Assembly (NCBI RefSeq): GCF_001269985.1
Contig: NZ_BBZB01000002.1
Span: 310,001 to 374,000 of the forward strand
Direction: 5' to 3'
DNA length: 64,000 bases
From: Pseudoalteromonas sp. '520P1 No. 423'
Lineage (GTDB): Bacteria; Pseudomonadota; Gammaproteobacteria; Enterobacterales; Alteromonadaceae
The notes beneath the pieces were generated by a model. That model saw nothing but the letters and a program-made list of their open reading frames with translations. It did no database searches and was not told the origin of the DNA. Positions 18,423 through 26,653 of this stretch are shown piece after piece. The first letter of the stretch is position 1; each line of letters starts with the position of its first letter. Both the position numbers and the translations under genes were made by a program.

Positions 18423-19907
18423 ATGAAACTACGAAATTGGCAGTCTGCATGTATCAATGCAGCAATTTCTAAGTACGATAATTTAAAAAAACATTTTTTA
18501 GCATTAGCAACACCTGGCGCAGGTAAAACAATTATGGCGTCAGTGCTTGCTAAGAAATTATATGACCAGAATAAAATTGACCTTGTACTGTGTTTTTCAC
18601 CTTCATCAATTGTTGCCCATGATTTTAGCTTTGCACTCAGTGAGCAATTTGATGATCATTTTGATGGTGCCATAGGTGCTATGGGAAATTCATATACATA
18701 CCAAGGATTAAGTACACTTGATAAAACAGTATGGAGACTTTTTGATAGGTATCGTGTATTTGTTATTTTTGATGAAATCCATCACTGTGCAGGCTCAAAT
18801 GCTCAAGATGCTAACGCTTGGGGTGAAGCAATAATTAGTAAAATTAAAGACTCTGCTACTTATACAATTGCATTAACAGGCACTCCTTGGCGATCAGATG
18901 CGCTACCTATTGTACTTGCTGATTACTGTAACTCATCAAAGCAAATTCAATGTGATTATACATACGGATTGAAAGATGCAATTCATGACAATGTATGTCG
19001 TATTCCTCAGGTTATTGCGCTAGATAATGATCAAATAACAGTTGTTGAAGGGGATGAAAGTAGTCACTTTAGTAGCTTTTTAGATCTTTTATCACAGTCC
19101 ATTATCCCCTATTCTGAGATCGTCACAAATGAAATAGTTATTGAGCAACTAATAACAAAAGCCAATACAAAACTTACTGAGTTGCGCCAAATCAACCACA
19201 GTGCAGGTGGATTAATTGTTGCGTCATCTATTGTTCATGCATGGCAAGTCCAACTCATATTAAAGCAAATCCTTGGAGAAACTGCTGTAGTTGTAACCAG
19301 CGAAGAAGAAAATCCAAATAACCTGATTACTTCATTTCGTTATAGCCAGGACAAATGGGTAATTAGCGTAGGAATGATTGCCGAAGGAACTAACATACCT
19401 CGATTGCAAGTATGTTGTTATCTCTCAAATATAAAAACAGAAATGTATTTCCGTCAAGTATTAGGTCGTACCCTAAGAGTAACAGATTCATTGAATCAAG
19501 AGGCTTTCTTGTTTATGCCAGCTGAGCCTAAATTAGTCGATTATGCCTATCGTATAGCGCAAGATATTCCCGACGGGTTAGCTCCTGTCAAATTTGCACA
19601 AATGGATGAAGTTATAACTGTAGAAGAAATAACTGAACCTGAAGAAATCGATACTCCAGCCAACCCAATTGAACAGCTTACCGATAAGCCGAAAATTAAG
19701 CTTGCGGATACTGAAATTAAAGTGACTGACACTCTAGATGAACTTGACCTTACTGATAACCAAAGTTACATAAAATCAAATAACAATATTATGAATATTT
19801 TTGGTGAGTTTAATCATAGAGAGCTGGAAATAGAAGGGTTTGAACATTTAATAATATCAGAGCAATCAATGGCAAGTTTAGCCAATCACAGTACACACGT
19901 ATTTTAA
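18423..19907 (+). CDS. SF2 DEAD/DEAH-type helicase
   Basis: A 494-residue ATPase. Motif I is ATPGAGKT (29-36), motif II FDEIHH (116-121), motif III ALTGTPWRSDA (about 150), and the C-terminal lobe has GMIAEGTNIPRLQ and motif VI QVLGRTLRVTDS (about 343). This is the ResIII/RAD25 class, able to translocate on nucleic acid. After motif VI comes an acidic low-complexity tail (about 395-450, rich in Glu, Thr and Pro). No nuclease domain is visible. The order winged-helix protein, helicase, small DUF protein under an Xre operator resembles a compact defence or maintenance cassette. Its mechanism is unknown. Confidence 0.8.
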   Translation: MKLRNWQSACINAAISKYDNLKKHFLALATPGAGKTIMASVLAKKLYDQNKIDLVLCFSPSSIVAHDFSFALSEQFDDHFDGAIGAMGNSYTYQGLSTLDKTVWRLFDRYRVFVIFDEIHHCAGSNAQDANAWGEAIISKIKDSATYTIALTGTPWRSDALPIVLADYCNSSKQIQCDYTYGLKDAIHDNVCRIPQVIALDNDQITVVEGDESSHFSSFLDLLSQSIIPYSEIVTNEIVIEQLITKANTKLTELRQINHSAGGLIVASSIVHAWQVQLILKQILGETAVVVTSEEENPNNLITSFRYSQDKWVISVGMIAEGTNIPRLQVCCYLSNIKTEMYFRQVLGRTLRVTDSLNQEAFLFMPAEPKLVDYAYRIAQDIPDGLAPVKFAQMDEVITVEEITEPEEIDTPANPIEQLTDKPKIKLADTEIKVTDTLDELDLTDNQSYIKSNNNIMNIFGEFNHRELEIEGFEHLIISEQSMASLANHSTHVF

Positions 19908-19908
19908 A

Positions 19909-20325
19909 ATGACAGATTATAAAGGAACCCTAGGAGATTTAATACATGACTTTACTGCAAAGGGCGATAAGTTAGAAGCAGGGTGTAAAGCTAAGCAAGT
20001 TTAGCATTATATTACTGTTTGCAACTCATTAAACTCAGATAAATATGTATGTGTCGTAAAACATTGGCAATGGTGGGATTTAGACCTTGGGGAAAAACTT
20101 ACTGAGCTGTTTACCAGTGCAGGGCAATCCTCTTGTGTTATCAAAGCCGATTATGTCATTGATGATCAAATTGGCCGATTTAATGAGGGTGACTGGGTTC
20201 GCACGTCATTGCTTTTAAAGTTTCACCACAACTGCATTTTTGAAACCGCAAATACATTTTATCTACTTGTAGAAGAAGGCACTCGTAAAACAATTAATTC
20301 AAATTTGGCTGGTGCGATGTTTTAA
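19909..20325 (+). pseudogene. Third gene of helicase operon, interrupted by one TAG
   Basis: The frame opens with ATG one base after the helicase stop and reads through 139 codons to TAA 20325 except for a single TAG at 20002-20004 (codon 32). Downstream residues are well composed (YVCVVKHWQWWDLDLGEKL, SCVIKADYVIDDQIGRF), so the lesion looks recent; a sequencing error is also possible. It resembles the DUF6957 group of small proteins, but I am not certain. Alternatively a restart may make a ~107-residue C-terminal product. Confidence 0.6.
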
Positions 20326-20455
20326 GTACGTCCTAACCATAAAATATCTAAAACTCATGGTAGAAGCTGATTTCCAAAAAAGTATAAGGAAATTGCCCCA
20401 AGTAAAAATACCGTTCAAAATGTAATTGAATTTAATAACTCAATTACGGATTACA

Positions 20456-20701
20456 ATGGATATAACAATTGCAACAGTTGTAAAGAAAGATTTAATTGAA
20501 ACAGACCCTTCTGTTGAACTTATTGCATATTCTGGAAGGCATATGTATGGCAGGCGCACTATTGCGATAACAGGTAATATCTCAATAAATTGTATCTGGA
20601 AGGCTATCATCAGGCAAAGGGAAGAGATAGAGCAATATATAAGATTGGACGACATAGATCTTAGAAGTGATCAATTTGGATTAGGTACTGTTGTTTACTA
20701 A
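20456..20701 (+). CDS. Small hypothetical protein, 81 aa
   Basis: Start ATG 20456 behind a weak ACGGA; a longer form from 20426 is possible. The protein is soluble with no recognised motif (TIATVVKKDLIETDPSVELI ... DLRSDQFGLGTVVY). It ends 48 bp before the solo IS end. The 130 bp between it and the broken gene hold no other frame. Coding status is uncertain. Confidence 0.4.
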   Translation: MDITIATVVKKDLIETDPSVELIAYSGRHMYGRRTIAITGNISINCIWKAIIRQREEIEQYIRLDDIDLRSDQFGLGTVVY

Positions 20702-20748
20702 TTTTTAGTTCTATCTCTTTATTTGTAGAGATCTTTATTTATAGTGAT

Positions 20749-20905
20749 GTGATTACCAAGGGAAACTGTCGGTCTAATTACCGAGCGACTTTGTCGTAAA
20801 CAGCATATCAGCCAGTTGATAAACTGGCTATTGTTTATGATGACTTTTGTAAGGATTGTGATTTTTCAACTCTTAATGCCGTGGTATTCATATTGTTTCT
20901 TAGCT
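20749..20905 (-). mobile_element. Solo right-end remnant of a second IS1202-like copy
   Basis: Read on the minus strand, this stretch matches the last codons of the transposase at 24.5 kb (TAACAATATGAATACC-type sequence, then GAGTTGAAAAATCAC) and the complete right end including CAATAGCCAGTTT and the terminal ATTACCAAGGGAAACTGTCGG. It differs by several substitutions, so it is an older or diverged copy in inverted orientation. The rest of that copy is missing; the following 280 bp hold nothing recognisable. Confidence 0.8.
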
Positions 20906-21187
20906 GAATTAGCTTTGACCTAATCGTACAAACTGATAGATTAAATATTGCCACACTGCTGACCTTAGCTTAGAAAGTTAAGAGGTTTAATAATCATAAA
21001 GCCTGGTTTATGACTGCTAACTTTATAGAAAATCATTTTGTATCAATACATTACGCGATAAGCAAGGTAGATTTTCCGTTTTATTTAACAATCATCACAC
21101 TATGCAAAGAACTTCGTTTCTGGTATAAAGAATATTCATACTAAACATCCAAGACTCTTAAAGTGCCGTATTCAAGGAGCTAAACTC

Positions 21188-21568
21188 GTGGAAGTTATAT
21201 TAATTATTGCTGTTCTAGTAATAATAATCATTAAACTCTATCTCTCATTGAAAACTATGCAAAAACGATGCACAGAGCTTGATGCGCTAGACATTGAACC
21301 AGAAATTACAGAAACGCAAAGTAACGATGAAATTGATTATTTCAAGTCAGACCGTGATCGCATTTTATTTTTGCTGCTAGAAGTCGATGGAAAGCTTCGT
21401 AATCAACAACTTGGTATCACCTCAGAAATGTATGAAAACCCAGAGGTAGCTAAAAAGTGGTATAAAAGTCTTTCAAACAAGGTTCATCCTGATAAAAATC
21501 CCAATGAACCCAAATCAGCTGAGGCATTTGATAGACTCAAAGATCTCTACAACAAGATCACGTTTTAA
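21188..21568 (+). CDS. Membrane-anchored J-domain protein
   Basis: A 126-residue protein starting at GTG 21188 with a strong AAGGAG eight bases upstream. Residues 2-20 form a membrane helix (VILIIAVLVIIIIKLYLSL). The C-terminal ~65 residues have the helix II-HPD-helix III layout of a J domain: WYKSLSNKVHPDKNPNEP, then AFDRLKDLYNKITF. J domains stimulate Hsp70 ATPases, and here the domain would sit on the cytoplasmic face. It lacks the zinc-finger and substrate-binding parts of DnaJ. It is the first gene of a three-gene operon in the island; no Hsp70 gene is nearby, so it may use the host DnaK or have another role. Confidence 0.75.
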   Translation: MEVILIIAVLVIIIIKLYLSLKTMQKRCTELDALDIEPEITETQSNDEIDYFKSDRDRILFLLLEVDGKLRNQQLGITSEMYENPEVAKKWYKSLSNKVHPDKNPNEPKSAEAFDRLKDLYNKITF

Positions 21569-21580
21569 TTGGAGTATGCT

Positions 21581-22030
21581 ATGACCAGCTCCAATTTACC
21601 CACAGAGAGGAAGTCGTTATCTCATTTCATTGAAGTTGAACAGTTTAAAGTTTCACCAGATCTAGACCAAGCCCTGACTAACAACAATAAAGCGTTAGTA
21701 GAGAATTCATTTACTGAAATAGATCATGCAAAGAAGACACATACACCGTATATCGATGTCGAATCATTAGTTTCATCATTGGGTACTGATCGAAAGCCTT
21801 TTAGAAAATTACTTGCTGAATCTGATAAAGAAGATGTAGCAGAGTTTAATGGTAAGCATTCCATTAGCATCTCTAAAACGAAAGAATTCTTACAAACGTA
21901 TGGCGAACAACCTAGGCCACGTTCTGCATTAATCAAAACACAAGTAACCCAGAAACTGCTTAGTGAAGTAGGTAGATTGACATACGAGCAAGTTGTGAAT
22001 CAATCAAATAGCGAAGATAATAATGAGTAA
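21581..22030 (+). CDS. Hypothetical protein of J-domain operon, 149 aa
   Basis: Start ATG 21581 with GGAG six bases upstream (the longer TTG frame overlaps the previous stop). A soluble, polar protein with no membrane segment. Residues about 40-115 (YIDVESLVSSLGTDRKPFRK ... ISISKTKEFLQTYGEQ) look helical. It overlaps the next gene by 8 bp, so the two are coupled. No family is recognised. Confidence 0.6.
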   Translation: MTSSNLPTERKSLSHFIEVEQFKVSPDLDQALTNNNKALVENSFTEIDHAKKTHTPYIDVESLVSSLGTDRKPFRKLLAESDKEDVAEFNGKHSISISKTKEFLQTYGEQPRPRSALIKTQVTQKLLSEVGRLTYEQVVNQSNSEDNNE

Positions 22031-22655
22031 TGAAAGGCTGAAAGGTAAATTCCTTCCTGAAACCCAAAAAGCTATATCGACCTCTTCTGATGGGCCTGTT
22101 TTTTTTCAGATTTATACTGATACAAAAATCACAAATAGCAATATGTTTGTTGAAGCTAATGAAATTAGTAAACATACCCCAATAACCCCTTCAGAAGTTA
22201 ATGAGTTGATAGTGGATAGCCCTGAAGGTACTGTAATTGATTATAACCATCAAAGATTAATCAAACTCTCATCAGTGGTGAAATGGAATGATCCTAAATT
22301 AAGGGATACCGACTCAAATGTTCGTCAAAAGGCAAGGTCATTTGAAGAAAAGGTTGAAGAAGTAAACAACAACAAAGAACTTATAGATGAAAGAGTAGTG
22401 GCCTCTGAGACTGTCAAATCTAAATCAAAAAAGGCCAAACGAGATTATCGAAAAACTAGGAAACTTATAGGGTTAGAATCCAAATGTGAAGAGACGGGGA
22501 AGAAAGGCACTAAAGATGAACCAACGGAAATTCATCATGATCCTAGAGAACAAGATTCACCTGAATTGGCTGCTGAAGAGTCAAGTCTTAGCGAACTTCT
22601 TAGAAGTCAACACAAAAATAAACATCGTAACGATAATAAACCTTTTAACTCATAA
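22023..22655 (+). CDS. Hypothetical basic protein of J-domain operon, 210 aa
   Basis: A 210-residue protein overlapping the previous gene. The first ~90 residues may fold as an alpha/beta domain (DGPVFFQIYTDTKI, EGTVIDYNHQRLIKLSSVV). The rest is highly charged (KSKSKKAKRDYRKTRKLIG) and includes KCEETGKKGTKDEPTEIHHD, which faintly recalls an HNH or zinc-binding turn (Cys...His-His), but no complete motif is present. It ends the operon, 231 bp before the IS direct repeat. Function unknown. Confidence 0.55.
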   Translation: MSNERLKGKFLPETQKAISTSSDGPVFFQIYTDTKITNSNMFVEANEISKHTPITPSEVNELIVDSPEGTVIDYNHQRLIKLSSVVKWNDPKLRDTDSNVRQKARSFEEKVEEVNNNKELIDERVVASETVKSKSKKAKRDYRKTRKLIGLESKCEETGKKGTKDEPTEIHHDPREQDSPELAAEESSLSELLRSQHKNKHRNDNKPFNS

Positions 22656-22886
22656 TTAAGGGGGGAAATTCGCTTTTTTTGTCTCTATAGTTTTATAATC
22701 TCTAAAATTTGATAATTAAATCGTTAATATTTTTTTGGTCAGCTTTCAATTATAGAGCTGACTGTGTGATTATGAAAAACAGTAGTTTTCTAGCGACTAC
22801 TTAGTGGGAAAAACCAGACGTAGCATTCAACTAAGCTATCAGATTTGGTTAAATTTCCTGATTAAAGTTTGTAAGATTGGGTGACA

Positions 22887-22903
22887 ACTAATTCACTTTA
22901 TTA
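22887..22903 (+). repeat. Left copy of 17-bp direct repeat flanking IS
   Basis: ACTAATTCACTTTATTA is identical at 24653-24669. The two copies directly bound the IS ends, so this is the target duplication. A 15-18 bp duplication is what I recall for the ISTde1 subgroup of IS1202. Confidence 0.85.
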
Positions 22904-24652
22904 TGTTAACACCAAGCGACTTTGTCGTATCTTAATTACCAAGCGATTTTGTCGCATTAGCTAATTACCAAGGGAAACTGTCGGTCTCTTTTTGATCATG
23001 TCTGTTAGAGTTATTTTTTTGAATACTAGAGGCATGTTGAGGATGATTGTGATGGACTCAAAAACTCAACTCACCGTTGATATTATTGCTAAAGTGGTTG
23101 AAGGCCGAATAACAATTGGCAATGCAGCTAAGCTACTCAGTAAATCTCGACGCACCATTGAACGTTACGTTAAAGGTTATCAGGAAAGCGGTATCCAGTT
23201 CGCTGTGCATGGTAATAGTGGTAAGTCGCCACCGAATAAAACGCCTACTTCAATTAAAAAAGCAGTACAGGCTTTAATCAAAGAAAAATATTTTGATTTG
23301 AATTTACTTCACTTAACTGAGCTGCTAGAAGTAAATGAAAACATTAGTGTAAAGCGTGAGACGCTACGTGGTTGGGCCCATGATATTCATCATGTAAAGC
23401 GTGCCAAACGTAGGAGAGGTACAATACGTAAGCGCAGAGAGCGCATGGAAGCGCCTGGCTTAATGATGCAAATGGATGGCAGTCCTCATCTATGGTTTGG
23501 TGATAAAAAGCATTGCTTAATTGCGATAATTGATGATGCTACCAGTGAAGTTCATGCCGAGCTTTTCCCATCTGAAACCACAGCGGGTTGCTTGAAAGTT
23601 ATGCGAGATTGCATTGAAACAAAAGGAGTATTCAAAACGCTTTATGTGGATAGAGCAGGTATCTTCGGAGGCCCTAAACGCTGTAACTTCTCACAAATGC
23701 AACGGGCTTGTGAGGAGTTGGGAATTGAAATTATTTTTGCTAACTCTCCACAAGGTAAAGGGCGGATTGAACGTGCTTTCGATACCTTCCAAGACCGCTT
23801 GGTGCCAGAGTTTAGACTTAATAACATCAAAGACTTAGCAAGTGCTAATGCTTATCTTAAACATGTGTTTATTCCGCAATTTTGGCAATCTCAGATTCAA
23901 GTAAAATCCAAACATCAAGCATCGGAGTTCACAGCACTAAACAAGCACACCAACCTTGATGATATCTGTGTGATTAAAGAGCACCGAAAAATACGAAACG
24001 ACCATACATTTAGTTATGGCAATAAGTTTTATCTAATAGATTCACCGCTTAAGCACTCAATTTCCAATCAAAAAATCGAAATAAGAAAAACCAGCAAGAA
24101 TGGCTTTACTGCTCACTTTGCTGGGCGAAAACTCAAGGTATCAGAGGTCAGCGAGCCGAGTAAACTCGCAGCAGAAGACTTGGAAATACAGAAGAAGTTA
24201 GAGGTATTAGCCTTGGTTGAAAAGCTGGGTAATGTGAGTGAGGCATCACGCCAAAGTGGCGTCTCCCGAGACACTATTTATCGCCACCTAAAGCTGGTTA
24301 AACAAGGAGGAACAGATGCATTAAAGCGGCAAGAAACGCCTAATATACGGCATAAAAACTGTGTGGATATGGCAATCGAAAAGGCGGTTGTTCAATTCTC
24401 AATCGAACATCCTCACCTTGGTCAGCAGAAAGTCGCCATGAAGCTGACTGAAGCGCTTGGCATTGATATCAGCCCAAATGGAGTGCGCAGTGTATGGCTA
24501 AGAAATAATATGAATACCACTGCGTTGAGAGTTGAAAAATCACAATCCTTACAAAAGTCAGCATAAACAATAGCCAGTTTAGTAACTGGCTGATATGCTA
24601 CTTACGACAAAGTCGCTCGGTAATTAGACCGACAGTTTCCCTTGGTAATCAC
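22904..24652 (+). mobile_element. IS1202/ISNCY-like insertion sequence, 1749 bp
   Basis: The element lies between two 17-bp direct repeats. Its ends carry iterated motifs: ACCAAGCGACTTTGTCG (22911), ACCAAGCGATTTTGTCG (22938) and ACCAAGGGAAACTGTCG (22967) on the left; on the right, inverted, the motif at 24630-24646 and ACCGAGCGACTTTGTCG at 24605-24621. It encodes one DDE transposase. Intact reading frame, intact ends and intact target duplication suggest recent, possibly current activity. A hairpin-like CAATAGCCAGTTT...AACTGGCTGATA follows the transposase stop. Confidence 0.85.
23052..24566 (+). CDS. DDE transposase of IS1202-like element
   Basis: About 504 residues from ATG 23052 (GAGG upstream; the frame is open from 22992). 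An N-terminal helix-turn-helix (GRITIGNAAKLLSKSRRTIERYVKG) is followed by a second DNA-binding segment, then the RNase H-like core. The first Asp is in MQMDGSPHLWFGDK, the second in LYVDRAGIFG, and the Glu in SPQGKGRIERAFDTFQDRL. After the core comes a beta domain and a C-terminal extra helix-turn-helix (LGNVSEASRQSGVSRDTIYRHLK). The DGSxHxWF and SxQxKGRxER patterns are typical of the ISNCY/IS1202 transposases. It catalyses cut/copy of its own ends. Confidence 0.85.
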   Translation: MDSKTQLTVDIIAKVVEGRITIGNAAKLLSKSRRTIERYVKGYQESGIQFAVHGNSGKSPPNKTPTSIKKAVQALIKEKYFDLNLLHLTELLEVNENISVKRETLRGWAHDIHHVKRAKRRRGTIRKRRERMEAPGLMMQMDGSPHLWFGDKKHCLIAIIDDATSEVHAELFPSETTAGCLKVMRDCIETKGVFKTLYVDRAGIFGGPKRCNFSQMQRACEELGIEIIFANSPQGKGRIERAFDTFQDRLVPEFRLNNIKDLASANAYLKHVFIPQFWQSQIQVKSKHQASEFTALNKHTNLDDICVIKEHRKIRNDHTFSYGNKFYLIDSPLKHSISNQKIEIRKTSKNGFTAHFAGRKLKVSEVSEPSKLAAEDLEIQKKLEVLALVEKLGNVSEASRQSGVSRDTIYRHLKLVKQGGTDALKRQETPNIRHKNCVDMAIEKAVVQFSIEHPHLGQQKVAMKLTEALGIDISPNGVRSVWLRNNMNTTALRVEKSQSLQKSA

Positions 24653-24669
24653 ACTAATTCACTTTATTA
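24653..24669 (+). repeat. Right copy of 17-bp direct repeat flanking IS
   Basis: ACTAATTCACTTTATTA, identical to 22887-22903. Confidence 0.85.
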
Positions 24670-24685
24670 ATCAGACAAATTAAAC

Positions 24686-24724
24686 AAAAAGCCAGCGGCC
24701 ACAAAAGTGACGGCTGGCTTTTTT
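24686..24724 (+). terminator. Rho-independent terminator
   Basis: AAAAAGCCAGC ... GCTGGCTTTTTT with a ~16-base loop that may itself pair. It lies just beyond the IS. Before IS insertion it probably ended the J-domain operon. The 220 bp that follow (to 24947) hold no open frame. Confidence 0.8.
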
Positions 24725-24947
24725 ACCCACCCTATCCCGTATCACATATTATGTTTCGGCTGATCAGCAGTGCCTTTGGCCTAGCTTAATTCAAAGCAAT
24801 AACAATGTGCTCCTAAAATTGTTTGAATAGCGCTGCGGTAGCGAACTGGCTAGTCACAGGGCTTACCAATAATGGTACTTCAAACGGCTGTGGTTACCCA
24901 CATGTTTTGGCGTTAAGGTGCCAACTTCCTATTTGGGTTCGTTAAAC

Positions 24948-25604
24948 TTACCAAACAGCAGGGTATTCAACAACCCCTTCAACTGCAAAGCCATGATTTA
25001 GCAAAGCCTGTCTAGCAATGAATGGTAAAATATTCGCGTCACTTGGATATTCAGCTAAGGATTTTTCTGCATAGCTATCAATAATGCTTAACAATTCAGA
25101 TAATCCATACTGTTCAGAAATAGTTGAACCCCATATAGCATCTTCAACCATTGATTCCAGCTCTACATTGGAGTTTTTAAATGCTAGGCGGCTCTGATAA
25201 ATAATTCTAAACTTGTTTGCACCTTGATGATGAACTACAAGTTTTTGCTTGGGGATCTTTTTAATTAGTTTGTACCCTGATCTTCTAGGATCATAAAATA
25301 TTTGGTTTAAAACAACCTTTCCTTCCACTTTATGAAAAGTCTTTGTTTTAGTTTCTGGATCAATGCACCAATAAACTCGAAATGAGTTTCGTCGTAATTT
25401 ATGACCGTAAACCTCAAGTAATGGCTTAAGCGCTTCCTCAGTCCCAAGTTTTGTTCCTTTACTCCATGCACTTACAACAGATTGCTGCGTTCTACAGGCA
25501 TCAGCAATTTCAGCCTGTGACCAACCATCATTTAGCGCCAGTCTTACTAACTGTTTAGTCTGTTTAAATTTCCGCTTACTCTTTTTGGGATTTGCTGCTT
25601 CCAT
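24948..25604 (-). CDS. Helix-turn-helix regulator upstream of R-M locus
   Basis: A 218-residue protein. The N-terminus has a basic lead (KKSKRKFKQTKQ) and a clear helix-turn-helix (LVRLALNDGWSQAEIADACRTQQSVVSAWSKG). The remaining ~150 residues (YWCIDPETKTKTFHKVEGKV, QKLVVHHQGANKFRIIYQ) form a mixed domain without a known motif. It is transcribed away from the type I restriction-modification operon and probably controls it or the small Asn-rich gene upstream of it on the same strand. The family resembles regulators often placed beside type I loci. Confidence 0.7.
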   Translation of the reverse strand: MEAANPKKSKRKFKQTKQLVRLALNDGWSQAEIADACRTQQSVVSAWSKGTKLGTEEALKPLLEVYGHKLRRNSFRVYWCIDPETKTKTFHKVEGKVVLNQIFYDPRRSGYKLIKKIPKQKLVVHHQGANKFRIIYQSRLAFKNSNVELESMVEDAIWGSTISEQYGLSELLSIIDSYAEKSLAEYPSDANILPFIARQALLNHGFAVEGVVEYPAVW

Positions 25605-25619
25605 AATTATCCTTAAAAT

Positions 25620-25645
25620 GAAGCAGGTGATTATCCACCTGCTTC
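25620..25645 (-). terminator. Hairpin between two leftward genes
   Basis: A perfect 10-bp stem GAAGCAGGTG/CACCTGCTTC with a 6-base loop, followed on the minus strand by ATTTT. It lies between the 43-codon gene and the regulator, so it may act as an attenuating terminator. Confidence 0.65.
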
Positions 25646-25656
25646 TCCATTACCAT

Positions 25657-25788
25657 CTATTTCTTCTGGTTTGGATTCATTTGCTTACCTCTATTTCCAT
25701 GTACTTTAGCATTAGCAGGGTTATTTCCTGAAGTGCCTTTATTATTATTTGCTTGATTAGCTTTGTGGTTATTATTTTGATTAGACAT
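25657..25788 (-). CDS. Asn-rich 43-residue protein
   Basis: ATG 25788 is preceded on the minus strand by AGGAG (TAGGAGAAAATA), a very good ribosome-binding site, and the frame ends at TAG 25657. The protein begins MSNQNNNHKANQANNNKGTS and ends RGKQMNPNQKK: about a third Asn, basic, with no hydrophobic core, so probably disordered. Similar short Asn-rich proteins occur in marine gammaproteobacteria; their function is unknown as far as I recall. It is followed by a strong hairpin, then the regulator gene. Confidence 0.6.
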   Translation of the reverse strand: MSNQNNNHKANQANNNKGTSGNNPANAKVHGNRGKQMNPNQKK

Positions 25789-26056
25789 TATTTTCTCCTA
25801 GTTGATTGCCTATTAGAATCTTATGGGAGGATGATAAAAATAAAATTGATATTTTCATGATAAAAAATGATATTCCATGATAAACACACAATTCCTTAAA
25901 AAACAGCAAGATAAACAATCAAGAAAACTCAAATCGAAATTCGTACTGACAATACGAACTAATAAATTTCAAAATACTACTTGCATAAAATTATAATAAT
26001 AGTCTAATATACCCCTAACAATCTTAATCGTACTACAAAAACGAATGGAGGTAATA

Positions 26057-26653
26057 ATGAAAACTATCGAGGTGCTATGTAAGGAATTAACAACAGGTGC
26101 AACAAATGCTCTTTTTGAAAAGAGTGATCAGCAGGATGAAAATACAGCTTACCTATTAACAGGAAGCTCTTTAAATCTGAATGGTGAAATTGTTGAGCAA
26201 CAACTTAATAAAGTAACTATTAAAGAAGGTAAAGACGTTCAACGTTTCCAATTAAAAGAAGGCGATGTTGTGCTACTTGCAAAAGGTAACTCAATACGAG
26301 CAGGTTACGTAACCGATAAAGTAGCAAATCTCAACGTAATTGCTTCTGCCAATTTTATTTTATTACGCCCAAATCAAGCTGAGCTGATTAGTGAAGTAAT
26401 AGTGGCTTACTTTAACTCTCCAGAAGGGCAAAGCAAACTTGATGCTATTAGCACTGGAGCATCAATTAAAAACATAAGCCTAGCAAGTATTAAAAAGTTA
26501 GAGATTAATTTACCTCCACTAACTAAGCAGCATGAGATCGCTGAGTTGTTCCATGCAAGTAATCAGGCTTATCAATCAACTATAAACTTGGCGGCACAGC
26601 AAAAGAAAGTTGCCACAGCTTGTATCAGTCAACTAATGAGAGGGGCTACATAA
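26057..26653 (+). CDS. Half-size HsdS-like specificity protein (single recognition domain)
   Basis: 198 residues from ATG 26057 behind GGAGGT. The sequence fits one target-recognition domain plus one conserved helix of type I specificity subunits: LKEGDVVLLAKGNSIRAGYV, then FILLRPNQAELISEV, YFNSPEGQSKLDAISTGASI, and LPPLTKQHEIAELFHASN leading into a long helix. A full HsdS has two such halves (about 400 residues), so this protein would have to dimerise to build a bipartite site. Its stop overlaps the next ATG (TAATG), coupling it to the HsdM-like gene. It stands in front of a complete hsdMSR set. Confidence 0.8.
   Translation: MKTIEVLCKELTTGATNALFEKSDQQDENTAYLLTGSSLNLNGEIVEQQLNKVTIKEGKDVQRFQLKEGDVVLLAKGNSIRAGYVTDKVANLNVIASANFILLRPNQAELISEVIVAYFNSPEGQSKLDAISTGASIKNISLASIKKLEINLPPLTKQHEIAELFHASNQAYQSTINLAAQQKKVATACISQLMRGAT

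Noticed and set aside
24725..24947. Possible structured RNA in the non-coding stretch before the regulator gene
   Set aside because: Some GC-richer segments are present but no stable fold or known motif could be identified by eye.
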